Origin: Bacillota bacterium
GTDB lineage: Bacteria; Bacillota; Clostridia; Lachnospirales; Anaerotignaceae
Length of the DNA: 5,570 bases
Assembly: GCA_017547125.1 (NCBI GenBank)
Contig: JAFYQL010000122.1
Coordinates: 1-5,570 of the forward strand
Direction: 5' to 3'
Part shown: piece by piece, positions 1 to 5,570 of the stretch
How positions within the stretch are numbered: the first letter of the stretch is position 1
Layout: each line of letters starts with the position of its first letter
Notes under the pieces: model-generated
What the model was told of the DNA's origin: nothing
Seen by the model: the letters and a program-made list of their open reading frames with translations, nothing else
Databases searched by the model: none
Made by a program: the position numbers and the translations under genes

Positions 1-604
1 TGCTGCTTTCCAGACTTTCAATCTTTGTCATCATTTCTGATGTTGATGCTTTAGGAAGTTCCACGCGGTAGTTCTTTACAGAATCCACTGCTTCTTCATC
101 TTCAGCACCCTGTCTGACTACAAGGCATTTAACGGAAGTTTTTGTTTCTTCCAGCTTGATTGTCTTTACATCTTCGCCCAAAGCAGCATATTCAGCTTTT
201 GGAATTTCGTAAAGAGAAAGTTCGATGCCTTTTTCTGCCAGATAACCAAACTGTTCAGGGTCAATATCGCCCCAGTTTTTAAGTCTGTCAAGCTCTGATT
301 TAAGAGAAACCTGTTCAGCCTGATAAGCTTTTTTCTCTTCAGCCAAAGAAGCAACTTCTTTTGCTGCAGCCATAGCTTCAGCATTTGTTACATCTTTTAC
401 TTCTTTGTTTTTCTTTACTTTTTCTTCAATGCTGAAAATACAGTTTTCCAGCATTGTAATCTGCCCTTTAAGCTCATTAATTCTTTCCCCTGTGCCTTCA
501 GCAATTTCAACATGCATCATGCCCAGTTTACGGAGCTCTTTGAGCGTTTCTGATTTTTTATCCCCCAGAATAATGAGAGAAACTTTCTTCATAGGTACAA
601 TCAT
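1..604 (-). CDS. atpI: V-type ATPase subunit I, N-terminal part (cut by the window's left edge)
   Basis: Subunit I (the a subunit of eukaryotes) is the membrane stator of the V/A-ATPase. Its cytosolic N-terminal half binds the peripheral stalks, and its membrane half forms the ion path with the K ring. I translated 201 codons without a stop from the ATG at 604; the rest lies beyond position 1. The protein begins MIVPMKKVSLIILG and has the family's early motif LRKLGMMHVE at residues 24-33. A charged, coiled-coil-like stretch follows at about 40-110, ending in LDRLKNWGDIDP, and then a mixed alpha/beta region to residue 201. The membrane segments, normally in the C-terminal half, are not in the window, so Na+ or H+ specificity cannot be judged. 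The start overlaps the atpD stop by four bases (ATGA). A GAGG lies about 10 bases upstream, inside atpD. An in-frame ATG four codons in is possible, but the first fits the family. Confidence 0.93.
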   Translation of the reverse strand, partial: MIVPMKKVSLIILGDKKSETLKELRKLGMMHVEIAEGTGERINELKGQITMLENCIFSIEEKVKKNKEVKDVTNAEAMAAAKEVASLAEEKKAYQAEQVSLKSELDRLKNWGDIDPEQFGYLAEKGIELSLYEIPKAEYAALGEDVKTIKLEETKTSVKCLVVRQGAEDEEAVDSVKNYRVELPKASTSEMMTKIESLESS

Positions 605-1233
605 AATGAATATACCTCGCTTTCAGACGCTGCGGCATTTCTGAGTGCCACCTTGCGTTTTGATATTTTGGAACGAACAACAGCATTAACCTGCTGGTCC
701 GCCATATAGATAGATATCTTTTTGATATTCTCTTCTGTTTCAGGGATTTTAACCTTTTCGAACAAGTTAACCCTCTGTGAAGTAGAACGAAGTTCTGCCT
801 CCAGAAGTCTGACCTGTTCATCCAACACTTCTGCCTCAAGGTCAAGTGACATTGCTCTTTCCATATGGTTTGCAGCTATGTCAACCCAGAGTGGAGTTTC
901 ATACAAGTCATAATCGCCTCTGGAAAAATCCGCCCCGTCAAAGGTAGGGATTGCAACACCTGCAATGTTCCCCATACCTTTGCGTATATTACTTACGGTG
1001 ATTACACCTTCAGGAAAAGCTTCTTTTTCACAGAATACAGCAATCCAGGAATTAAAGCCTCTTTCGAGTTCTTCTTTTTCTTGTCTTACTGCTTTGGCCT
1101 TAACTTCAATTGTGCGGATTTCCGCCTGAAGCTGCTGTTTTTTAAGTGTCAGAGTAGGCAAATATCTCCGGTACATTTTGAGAGCATCTTTTTGTACCTT
1201 TAACTCGTTTTTAGTAAGTTTGATTTTTGCCAA
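601..1233 (-). CDS. atpD: V-type ATPase subunit D (central rotor shaft)
   Basis: AtpD is the central shaft that turns inside the A3B3 head and carries torque between ATP hydrolysis and the membrane ring. The 210-residue product has the expected two long helices. The N-terminal one runs from about residue 5 to 60 (LTKNELKVQKDALKMYRRYL, then KKQQLQAEI), and the C-terminal one from about 120 to 190, with the family signature TSQRVNLFEKVKIPETEENI at 151-170. A shorter globular segment lies between them. Length is normal for the family. The start is a TTG at 1233, not ATG. I accept it because the family motif begins only six residues later, a strong Shine-Dalgarno lies 8 bases upstream, and the next methionine is residue 20, inside the first helix. 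It lies 14 bases after atpB, and its TGA overlaps the atpI start. Confidence 0.96.
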   Translation of the reverse strand: MAKIKLTKNELKVQKDALKMYRRYLPTLTLKKQQLQAEIRTIEVKAKAVRQEKEELERGFNSWIAVFCEKEAFPEGVITVSNIRKGMGNIAGVAIPTFDGADFSRGDYDLYETPLWVDIAANHMERAMSLDLEAEVLDEQVRLLEAELRSTSQRVNLFEKVKIPETEENIKKISIYMADQQVNAVVRSKISKRKVALRNAAASESEVYSL

Positions 1234-1241
1234 AATCTTTG

Positions 1242-1249
1242 TCCCCCTT
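1242..1249 (-). promoter_or_regulatory. Shine-Dalgarno site for atpD, supporting a TTG start
   Basis: On the minus strand the sequence AAGGGGGA ends 8 bases before the TTG start of atpD. Its first two bases are the last two of the atpB TAA stop, so a ribosome ending atpB sits directly on the atpD initiation site. A strong site at good spacing probably offsets the weak start codon and makes the TTG call believable. Confidence 0.75.
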
Positions 1250-2543
1250 ATTTAGCAGGCCAGAATTCTTCAATAAGGTCTGATTTCAGGCCGGTTTCGT
1301 CTTTTTCGAAACATTCAGCAAGAATTGTCCAACCCATATCAAGAGAATCTTCAAGTGACATATTAACCGACAAGTCCATAAGTCTGTTTTCGAAAAGTGC
1401 GCCGTATTTAAGCAGTTTTTCGTCCCAGCGGCTCATTGCAAAGCCCATGTTTTTCTTTTCGATAGTTTCTTTGTAGGAAGAGTACAAACGAATCATACCG
1501 TCCATGAGTGCGCGGTGGTCTTTACGAGTTTTGCTGTTAACGTTCTGTTTAAGACGGGAAAGTGAACCGAATGGTTCGATACGGCCGCCTTTAAGGTAGT
1601 ACTGACCTTCTGTGATGTAACCTGTGTTGTCAGGTACTGGGTGTGTAACGTCGTCACCAGGCATTGTTGTAACCGCCAGAACTGTTACAGAACCGGAGTT
1701 TGCAAAGTCAACAGCTTTTTCGTAACGGGAAGCAAGCTGAGAGTAGAGGTCGCCAGGATAACCACGGTTGGAAGGAACCTGTTCCTGAGTAATAGCGATT
1801 TCTTTCATTGCGTCAGCAAAGTTTGTCATATCTGTAAGAAGTACAAGTACGTCTTTATCCTGAAGAGCAAACTGTTCTGCAACTGCAAGAGACATATCAG
1901 GAATCATCATACATTCAACTGTTGGGTCGCTTGCTGTGTGGATAAACATAACTGTTTTGCTGAGAGCGCCGCCTTTGGACAATTCTTCTTTAAAGTAGAG
2001 GAAGTCGTCGTATTTAAGACCCATACCGCCGAGAACGATAACATCAGCTTCAGCCTGCATAGCAATACGTGCAAGCAGCTGGTTGTATGGTTCACCGGAG
2101 ATGGAGAAGATAGGCAGTTTCTGAGAAACAACCAATGTGTTGAACATGTCAATCATTGGGATGTTTGTTCTCATCATACGGTTCGCAAGGATACGACGGC
2201 TTGGGTTAACGGAAGGGCCGCCGATAGGCTGCATATTTTCTGTAAGCACAGGGCCTTTGTCTCTTGGTTCGCCGGAACCGTTGAAGATACGGCCGAGGAG
2301 GTCTTCGCTGAAGGAAACACGCATGTCGCGGCCTAAGAAGCGAACTTCGTCACCTGTGGAAACACCTTTACCGCCTGCAAAAACCTGAAGAGAAACAATG
2401 TCGCCTTCGATTTTGTTAACTTCTGCAAGGGATTTGCCGAAACGTGTAGTAATCTGAGCCAATTCCTTGTATTTTACGTCTTTTGCCTTTACGGTAATAA
2501 CGTTACCAGTGATAGATTCAATTTTATTAAAAACTTTATTCAT
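1248..2543 (-). CDS. atpB: V-type ATPase subunit B (regulatory, non-catalytic head subunit)
   Basis: Subunit B alternates with A in the A3B3 head and completes each nucleotide site at the A-B interface. The 431-residue product has an N-terminal beta-barrel (about 1-75), then a RecA-like fold. The Walker A position reads SISGEPYNQ (147-155), without the GKT of a catalytic P-loop, as expected for B. A Walker B-like strand VLVLLTDMTN lies at 232-241, followed by EQVPSNRGYPGDLYSQLASR at 254-273. The SLSRL segment at 327-331 holds R330, which by family comparison is the arginine finger reaching the A-subunit ATP site. The C-terminal helical region ends SDLIEEFWPAK. Length is close to relatives (about 430-440). 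ATG at 2543 is the only sensible start: an in-frame TGA lies three codons upstream. It begins two bases after the atpA stop, with its ribosome site (GGTGGTGAG) inside the last codons of atpA, so translation is probably coupled. Confidence 0.97.
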   Translation of the reverse strand: MNKVFNKIESITGNVITVKAKDVKYKELAQITTRFGKSLAEVNKIEGDIVSLQVFAGGKGVSTGDEVRFLGRDMRVSFSEDLLGRIFNGSGEPRDKGPVLTENMQPIGGPSVNPSRRILANRMMRTNIPMIDMFNTLVVSQKLPIFSISGEPYNQLLARIAMQAEADVIVLGGMGLKYDDFLYFKEELSKGGALSKTVMFIHTASDPTVECMMIPDMSLAVAEQFALQDKDVLVLLTDMTNFADAMKEIAITQEQVPSNRGYPGDLYSQLASRYEKAVDFANSGSVTVLAVTTMPGDDVTHPVPDNTGYITEGQYYLKGGRIEPFGSLSRLKQNVNSKTRKDHRALMDGMIRLYSSYKETIEKKNMGFAMSRWDEKLLKYGALFENRLMDLSVNMSLEDSLDMGWTILAECFEKDETGLKSDLIEEFWPAK

Positions 2544-2545
2544 TG

Positions 2546-4315
2546 TTACTCACCACCATTTAATAAAAGCTCTGCTTCACGGCCAAGGCTGCCTTTGCCT
2601 TCTGCATAGAGTGCATCGATGTCGCCTTCCGCTGCTTTGAATGCTTCACTTTCAAATTCTGTGTAGTTCCAGTCGATAAATCTCTGACGCATACGGTTGA
2701 TAAAGCCACGGGCTTCGTCTTTGTTGCTCAGTTCATATTCACTGCCAAGAACTTTTACAAGTTTATCTGTAACATACTGCTGACGTGTTCTGCCGCAGTT
2801 TGCTTCAACAAGGTCAAAGGAGTTCTGCTGGAGATATACAGCATCGAGCATATCGGATTTAAGATATGTTACATAGTCTGTAAGGCTTGTACCTTCTTCA
2901 CCAACAACCTTCATCATGGAACCGATGTCATAGCCGTGGTTAAGAACTTTTTTACAGAAACCAACTTTTTTGGAATCTACAACGCCTGTGTATTTGGACC
3001 AGGAGATAACAGGGTCGATAGCAGGATATTTACGTGCGTCGGAACGTTCACGGGAAAGACCGTGGAATGCACCAACAACTTTAAGTGTTGCCTGTGTAAC
3101 TGGTTCTTCAAAGTTACCGCCAGCTGGAGAAACTGTACCGCCGATTGTAACAGAACCTGTGCTGCCGTCTGGGAGGCGAACATAACCTGCTCTTTCATAG
3201 AAAGCAGCGATGTAGGATTCGAGATATGCTGGGAATGCTTCTTCACCAGGAATTTCTTCAAGACGACCGGACATTTCACGGAGAGCCTGTGCCCAACGGG
3301 ATGTGGAGTCTGCAAGAAGAAGAACGTTGAGACCCATCTGTCTGTAGTATTCAGCCATTGTTACGGATGTGTAAACAGAAGCTTCACGGGAAGCAACCGG
3401 CATGGAAGAAGTGTTACAGATGATGATTGTTCTTTCCATAAGGGAACGGCCTGTTTTAGGGTCGATAAGTTCTGGGAACTCTGTAAGAGTTTCAACAACT
3501 TCACCTGCACGTTCGCCACAAGCTGCGATGATAACGATGTCAACGTCAGCATATTTGGATGTTGTGTGCTGAAGAACTGTTTTGCCTGCACCGAAAGGAC
3601 CAGGAGTACAGTAAGTACCGCCTTTTGCAACCGGGAAGAAGGAGTCGATAAGACGAACCTTTGTTTCCATTGTTTCAACTGGTGCAAGTCTTTCGCTGTA
3701 GCATGTAACTGCACGTTTTACAGGCCATTTGAATGTCATTTTAAGAGGAAATTCTCTGCCGCGTTCGTCTGTTACAACTGCTACTGTTTCATTGATTGTG
3801 TATTCGCCTTTTTCTGCGATGGATTTGATTGTGTAGTTGCCAAGCAGATTGAAAGGAATAAAGATTTTGTGTACAAAAGCTCCTTCCGGAACTGTACCGA
3901 AATATTCACCTGCTCTGAGAGTATCGCCTACTTTGGCAACAGGTGTAAATTCCCATTTCTTTTCGGAGTTCAGAGCCTCTACGTAAACGCCGCGTTCGAG
4001 GAACCAGCCAGCCTGTTCTGCAAGAAGAGGCAGTGGGTTCTGAAGTCCGTCATATACCTGACCAAGAAGGCCAGGGCCAAGGTCTACAGACAGCATATCG
4101 CCGGTGAATTCAACTTCATCACCGCATTTAATGCCGTTTGTCATTTCATATACCTGAATCTGTGCGATATTTCCGCGTATACGGATAACTTCACTCTTGA
4201 GGGCAGCACCGTCTACTTTAACGTAACAAATTTCGTTCATAGAAACATTGTTTTCAAATTCGACAGACACCAAGTTACCGTTAACGCTTACAACTTTGCC
4301 TATATTTGCTGTCAT
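2546..4315 (-). CDS. atpA: V-type ATPase catalytic subunit A
   Basis: Subunit A carries the ATP-hydrolysing (or synthesising) site of the V/A-ATPase head. The 589-residue protein has an N-terminal beta-barrel (about 1-70) and an inserted bulge domain typical of A subunits (about 110-190). The P-loop GPFGAGKTV is at 239-247 (K245 and T246 bind phosphate and Mg). CGERAGEVVETLTEFPEL is at 266-283, with E268 as the likely catalytic glutamate. Walker B is NVLLLADSTSRWAQALRE at 330-347, with D336. SGRLEEIPGEEAFPAYLES (349-367) and PAIDPVISWSKY (431-442) follow, then a helical C-terminal domain. Length agrees with spirochaete and chlamydial homologues. The eukaryotic redox cysteine of the P-loop is replaced by A243. 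The ATG overlaps the stop of the upstream gene (ATGA) and has a strong GGAGG (4323-4327) 7 bases before it. Because E268, K245 and D336 are all present, I read it as an active enzyme. Confidence 0.98.
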   Translation of the reverse strand: MTANIGKVVSVNGNLVSVEFENNVSMNEICYVKVDGAALKSEVIRIRGNIAQIQVYEMTNGIKCGDEVEFTGDMLSVDLGPGLLGQVYDGLQNPLPLLAEQAGWFLERGVYVEALNSEKKWEFTPVAKVGDTLRAGEYFGTVPEGAFVHKIFIPFNLLGNYTIKSIAEKGEYTINETVAVVTDERGREFPLKMTFKWPVKRAVTCYSERLAPVETMETKVRLIDSFFPVAKGGTYCTPGPFGAGKTVLQHTTSKYADVDIVIIAACGERAGEVVETLTEFPELIDPKTGRSLMERTIIICNTSSMPVASREASVYTSVTMAEYYRQMGLNVLLLADSTSRWAQALREMSGRLEEIPGEEAFPAYLESYIAAFYERAGYVRLPDGSTGSVTIGGTVSPAGGNFEEPVTQATLKVVGAFHGLSRERSDARKYPAIDPVISWSKYTGVVDSKKVGFCKKVLNHGYDIGSMMKVVGEEGTSLTDYVTYLKSDMLDAVYLQQNSFDLVEANCGRTRQQYVTDKLVKVLGSEYELSNKDEARGFINRMRQRFIDWNYTEFESEAFKAAEGDIDALYAEGKGSLGREAELLLNGGE

Positions 4316-4869
4316 TGAATAGCCTCCAACCTATCTCCATTCATAATGGAGTTATAAATATTTTTATATGCGGTTTCTCCGATATCCGCATTAAACTGTT
4401 TCATGCGTGAAAGCAGTTTTAATTTAAGACCGTAATAGAACACAGCGTCCTCACAGAAAGAGTCCATTGGTCTGAGTGTTTCAAGAAGTTCCAGACGATA
4501 ACGGTTGAGGAATTTTTCAGCCTCCATAGGGCTTTCCATCTCAACCGCTGTACGTGCAACCTTTACAAGGTCAACAGGAAACTGTTTGTTTTCTGTATCA
4601 AAAGGTTTTTTCATCTTGTCTGCACGCACTTTAGCCAGAGCAAATCTCAGATCACGCTCGCCTTTATTCCATGCCTCAACCAAATCAGAAGTTGATTTTT
4701 CATAGTTTCTTGGCGGAGCAAGTGACAGTTTATTGATTTCCTGCTGGGCCTTTTTACCTAAAAATCGCTGACAAAGTTCCAAAAAACGTTCCTCAGTGAT
4801 AGGAAGCGCTGTATTTTCACCTATACCATCCAAAGATGGCAGCTGCGACATAAAATAAATTTCAGCCAT
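4312..4869 (-). CDS. DUF2764-family protein of the V-type ATPase operon
   Basis: This 185-residue protein resembles the uncharacterised family (DUF2764) found between atpE and atpA in Treponema, Borrelia, Chlamydia and Bacteroidetes operons. Its role is not established to my knowledge, but its fixed position suggests an ATPase subunit or assembly factor. It begins MAEIYFMSQLPSLDG, like the short family opening (aromatics, then SLP.L), which supports the first ATG rather than M7. No signal peptide or membrane segment is visible, so it should be cytosolic and mostly helical. Basic helical stretches include RDLRFALAKVRADKMKK (72-88) and, near the C terminus, YYGLKLKLLSRMKQFNADIG (145-164). No nucleotide-binding or catalytic motif is seen. 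It starts one base after the atpE stop (TAATATG), with AGAGG about 9 bases upstream, and ends overlapping the atpA start. A role like subunit C (AC39) is possible, but that is my inference. Confidence 0.85.
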   Translation of the reverse strand: MAEIYFMSQLPSLDGIGENTALPITEERFLELCQRFLGKKAQQEINKLSLAPPRNYEKSTSDLVEAWNKGERDLRFALAKVRADKMKKPFDTENKQFPVDLVKVARTAVEMESPMEAEKFLNRYRLELLETLRPMDSFCEDAVFYYGLKLKLLSRMKQFNADIGETAYKNIYNSIMNGDRLEAIQ

Positions 4870-4870
4870 A

Positions 4871-5479
4871 TTATTCCGCCTCTTTCAGAAGTGCTGTTAC
4901 TTTAGGGCTGAGATAGTTAGCCAACATATCTACAACCGCTTCAGCAGAGTAATCATAGTATGCTCCGCCTTCGTTTACAGCTATACGGAAACCTCCGTCA
5001 AAATTATCATTAGCTTTAAGTGTAACGCCGTTAGCCATTTTTTCTTTGAGACCTGCAAGCAATGTTTCTTCCATGGATTTCAGATCTTCACTGTTCATAA
5101 TAACTGTGATATCTTCAGCGTCAGGTTTAGCTGTCCAGCCTTCTACAGCTTTCATAACAAGCTGTGTAAGACCTTCAGCTGAGTAAGCTGCTGTTACATT
5201 TCCTGCAATGATAGCATTTGCTTCTTTAGCTACGCTTTCTCTGAAAGAAATAAGCAGGTTTCTGCCGGCCTGACGAATAGCGTCTTCGCTGGATTTCACC
5301 ATTCTGTCGTTTTCGTTTTTAGCATTGATCAGAATTTTTTCTGCATCTGCCTTTGCATCTGAAATAATTTTTTCAGCTTCAGCTTTTGCAGCATTGAGCA
5401 CAGCTTCAGCTTCAGTTACAGCAGCATCTACACCATCTTTTTTAATCTGATCTATGAGTGCCTGCAATTGTATTTCCAT
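4871..5479 (-). CDS. atpE: V-type ATPase subunit E (peripheral stalk)
   Basis: AtpE forms the peripheral stalk that keeps the A3B3 head from turning with the rotor. The 202-residue product has a long N-terminal helix (about 3-95), rich in Ala, Glu and Lys, in which an 11-residue pattern repeats four times at 20-63. A globular C-terminal domain (about 100-202) contains the family-like segment DNFDGGFRIAVNEGGAYYDY at 158-177, followed by AEAVVDMLANYLSPKVTALL. Length is normal for subunit E. ATG at 5479 is preceded by AAGGAGA with 7 bases of spacing; the ATG slightly upstream at 5486 is out of frame. This is the first gene of the visible operon and the only one with a substantial upstream region. 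In Thermus-type enzymes E pairs with a short G subunit; no such gene is visible here, so the partner is unknown. Confidence 0.93.
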   Translation of the reverse strand: MEIQLQALIDQIKKDGVDAAVTEAEAVLNAAKAEAEKIISDAKADAEKILINAKNENDRMVKSSEDAIRQAGRNLLISFRESVAKEANAIIAGNVTAAYSAEGLTQLVMKAVEGWTAKPDAEDITVIMNSEDLKSMEETLLAGLKEKMANGVTLKANDNFDGGFRIAVNEGGAYYDYSAEAVVDMLANYLSPKVTALLKEAE

Positions 5480-5486
5480 AATGCAT

Positions 5487-5493
5487 TCTCCTT
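5487..5493 (-). promoter_or_regulatory. Shine-Dalgarno site of atpE
   Basis: AAGGAGA on the minus strand lies 7 bases before the atpE ATG. It is near-consensus and fixes the start at 5479. Confidence 0.8.
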
Positions 5494-5510
5494 TTTAATT
5501 TTTTTACTAT

Positions 5511-5516
5511 ATTATA
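5511..5516 (-). promoter_or_regulatory. Possible -10 box upstream of atpE
   Basis: The minus strand reads TATAAT here, about 31 bases before the atpE ATG, which would give a short leader of roughly 25 bases. No convincing -35 box stands 16-18 bases upstream, and no extended -10 TG is present. The surrounding DNA is very AT-rich, so a chance match is quite possible. TTGAAG at 5555-5560 is the best -35-like word, but it is too far from this box and too close to the other AT-rich candidate at 5537-5542. Confidence 0.3.
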
Positions 5517-5524
5517 TTTCGATT

Positions 5525-5538
5525 AAATGCGTACATTT
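5525..5538. repeat. Small inverted repeat upstream of atpE
   Basis: AAATG and CATTT flank a central CGTA, giving a 14-base near-palindrome. It lies 8 bases upstream of the possible -10 box, where a regulator could block or assist RNA polymerase. The arms are only five bases and AT-rich, so it is weak evidence for an operator and too short for a terminator stem. Confidence 0.25.
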
Positions 5539-5570
5539 TATACAAACATACCACCTTCAAACGAATTTAA

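Noticed and set aside
166..384. A 72-codon minus-strand frame near the left edge
   Set aside because: It is out of frame with atpI, whose own frame runs unbroken from 604 to the edge with recognisable family motifs.
558..845. A minus-strand frame spanning the atpD/atpI junction
   Set aside because: It could have suggested a small extra subunit (F or G), but its sequence is a shifted reading of atpD and the start of atpI and has no sign of either family.
1641..2336. A 231-codon plus-strand open frame opposite atpB
   Set aside because: It lies wholly inside atpB, its product is unusually rich in Cys, His and Phe, and no ribosome site supports it; it is a shadow frame.
2977..3315. Same-strand alternative frames inside atpA (also 3361-3714) and atpB (1907-2152)
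   Set aside because: They are out-of-frame readings of conserved genes, with no family resemblance.
2936..4318. A long plus-strand open frame (460 codons) opposite atpA
   Set aside because: It is antisense to a clearly conserved catalytic gene. Its translation is rich in Cys, Phe and Asn with no recognisable domain, and it arises from the codon bias of atpA.
5537..5560. TTGAAG and TATAAA as a second promoter pair for atpE
   Set aside because: The spacer is only 12 bases, too short for a usual sigma-70 promoter.

Overview
The window holds most of one operon, read entirely on the minus strand, for a bacterial V/A-type ATPase. In transcription order (right to left) it contains atpE (peripheral stalk), a DUF2764-family gene, atpA (catalytic subunit), atpB (regulatory subunit), atpD (central rotor shaft) and the 5' part of atpI (membrane stator subunit), which runs off the left edge. 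The proteolipid gene atpK would be expected just beyond the left edge.

The order E - DUF2764 - A - B - D - I is, from general knowledge, the arrangement of spirochaetes such as Treponema and Borrelia, and also of Chlamydiae and some Bacteroidetes. The protein sequences look most like Treponema to me: the AtpA loop reads GERAGE, AtpD begins MAKIKLTKNEL, and AtpI begins MIVPMKK. Base composition looks moderate (low to mid 40s % GC by eye). The genus is an inference and no search was run.

Layout: 5480-5570 is the upstream region, with a Shine-Dalgarno site, a possible -10 box and a small palindrome. Then come atpE 4871-5479, the DUF2764 gene 4312-4869, atpA 2546-4315, atpB 1248-2543, atpD 601-1233 and partial atpI 1-604. 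Gaps between genes range from 4-base overlaps to 14 bases, so there is no room for a hidden gene, internal promoter or terminator, and translation is probably coupled throughout.

Together AtpA and AtpB form the A3B3 hydrolytic head, AtpD is the shaft turning inside it, AtpE forms peripheral stalks, and AtpI anchors the stalks and forms half of the ion path with the K ring. No gene for subunits C (AC39), F or G/H is recognisable. The DUF2764 protein occupies the place where one of these might be expected and is the least understood part of the window. I found nothing that looks like an undescribed system; the window is a compact, ordinary housekeeping operon with a few details worth checking.
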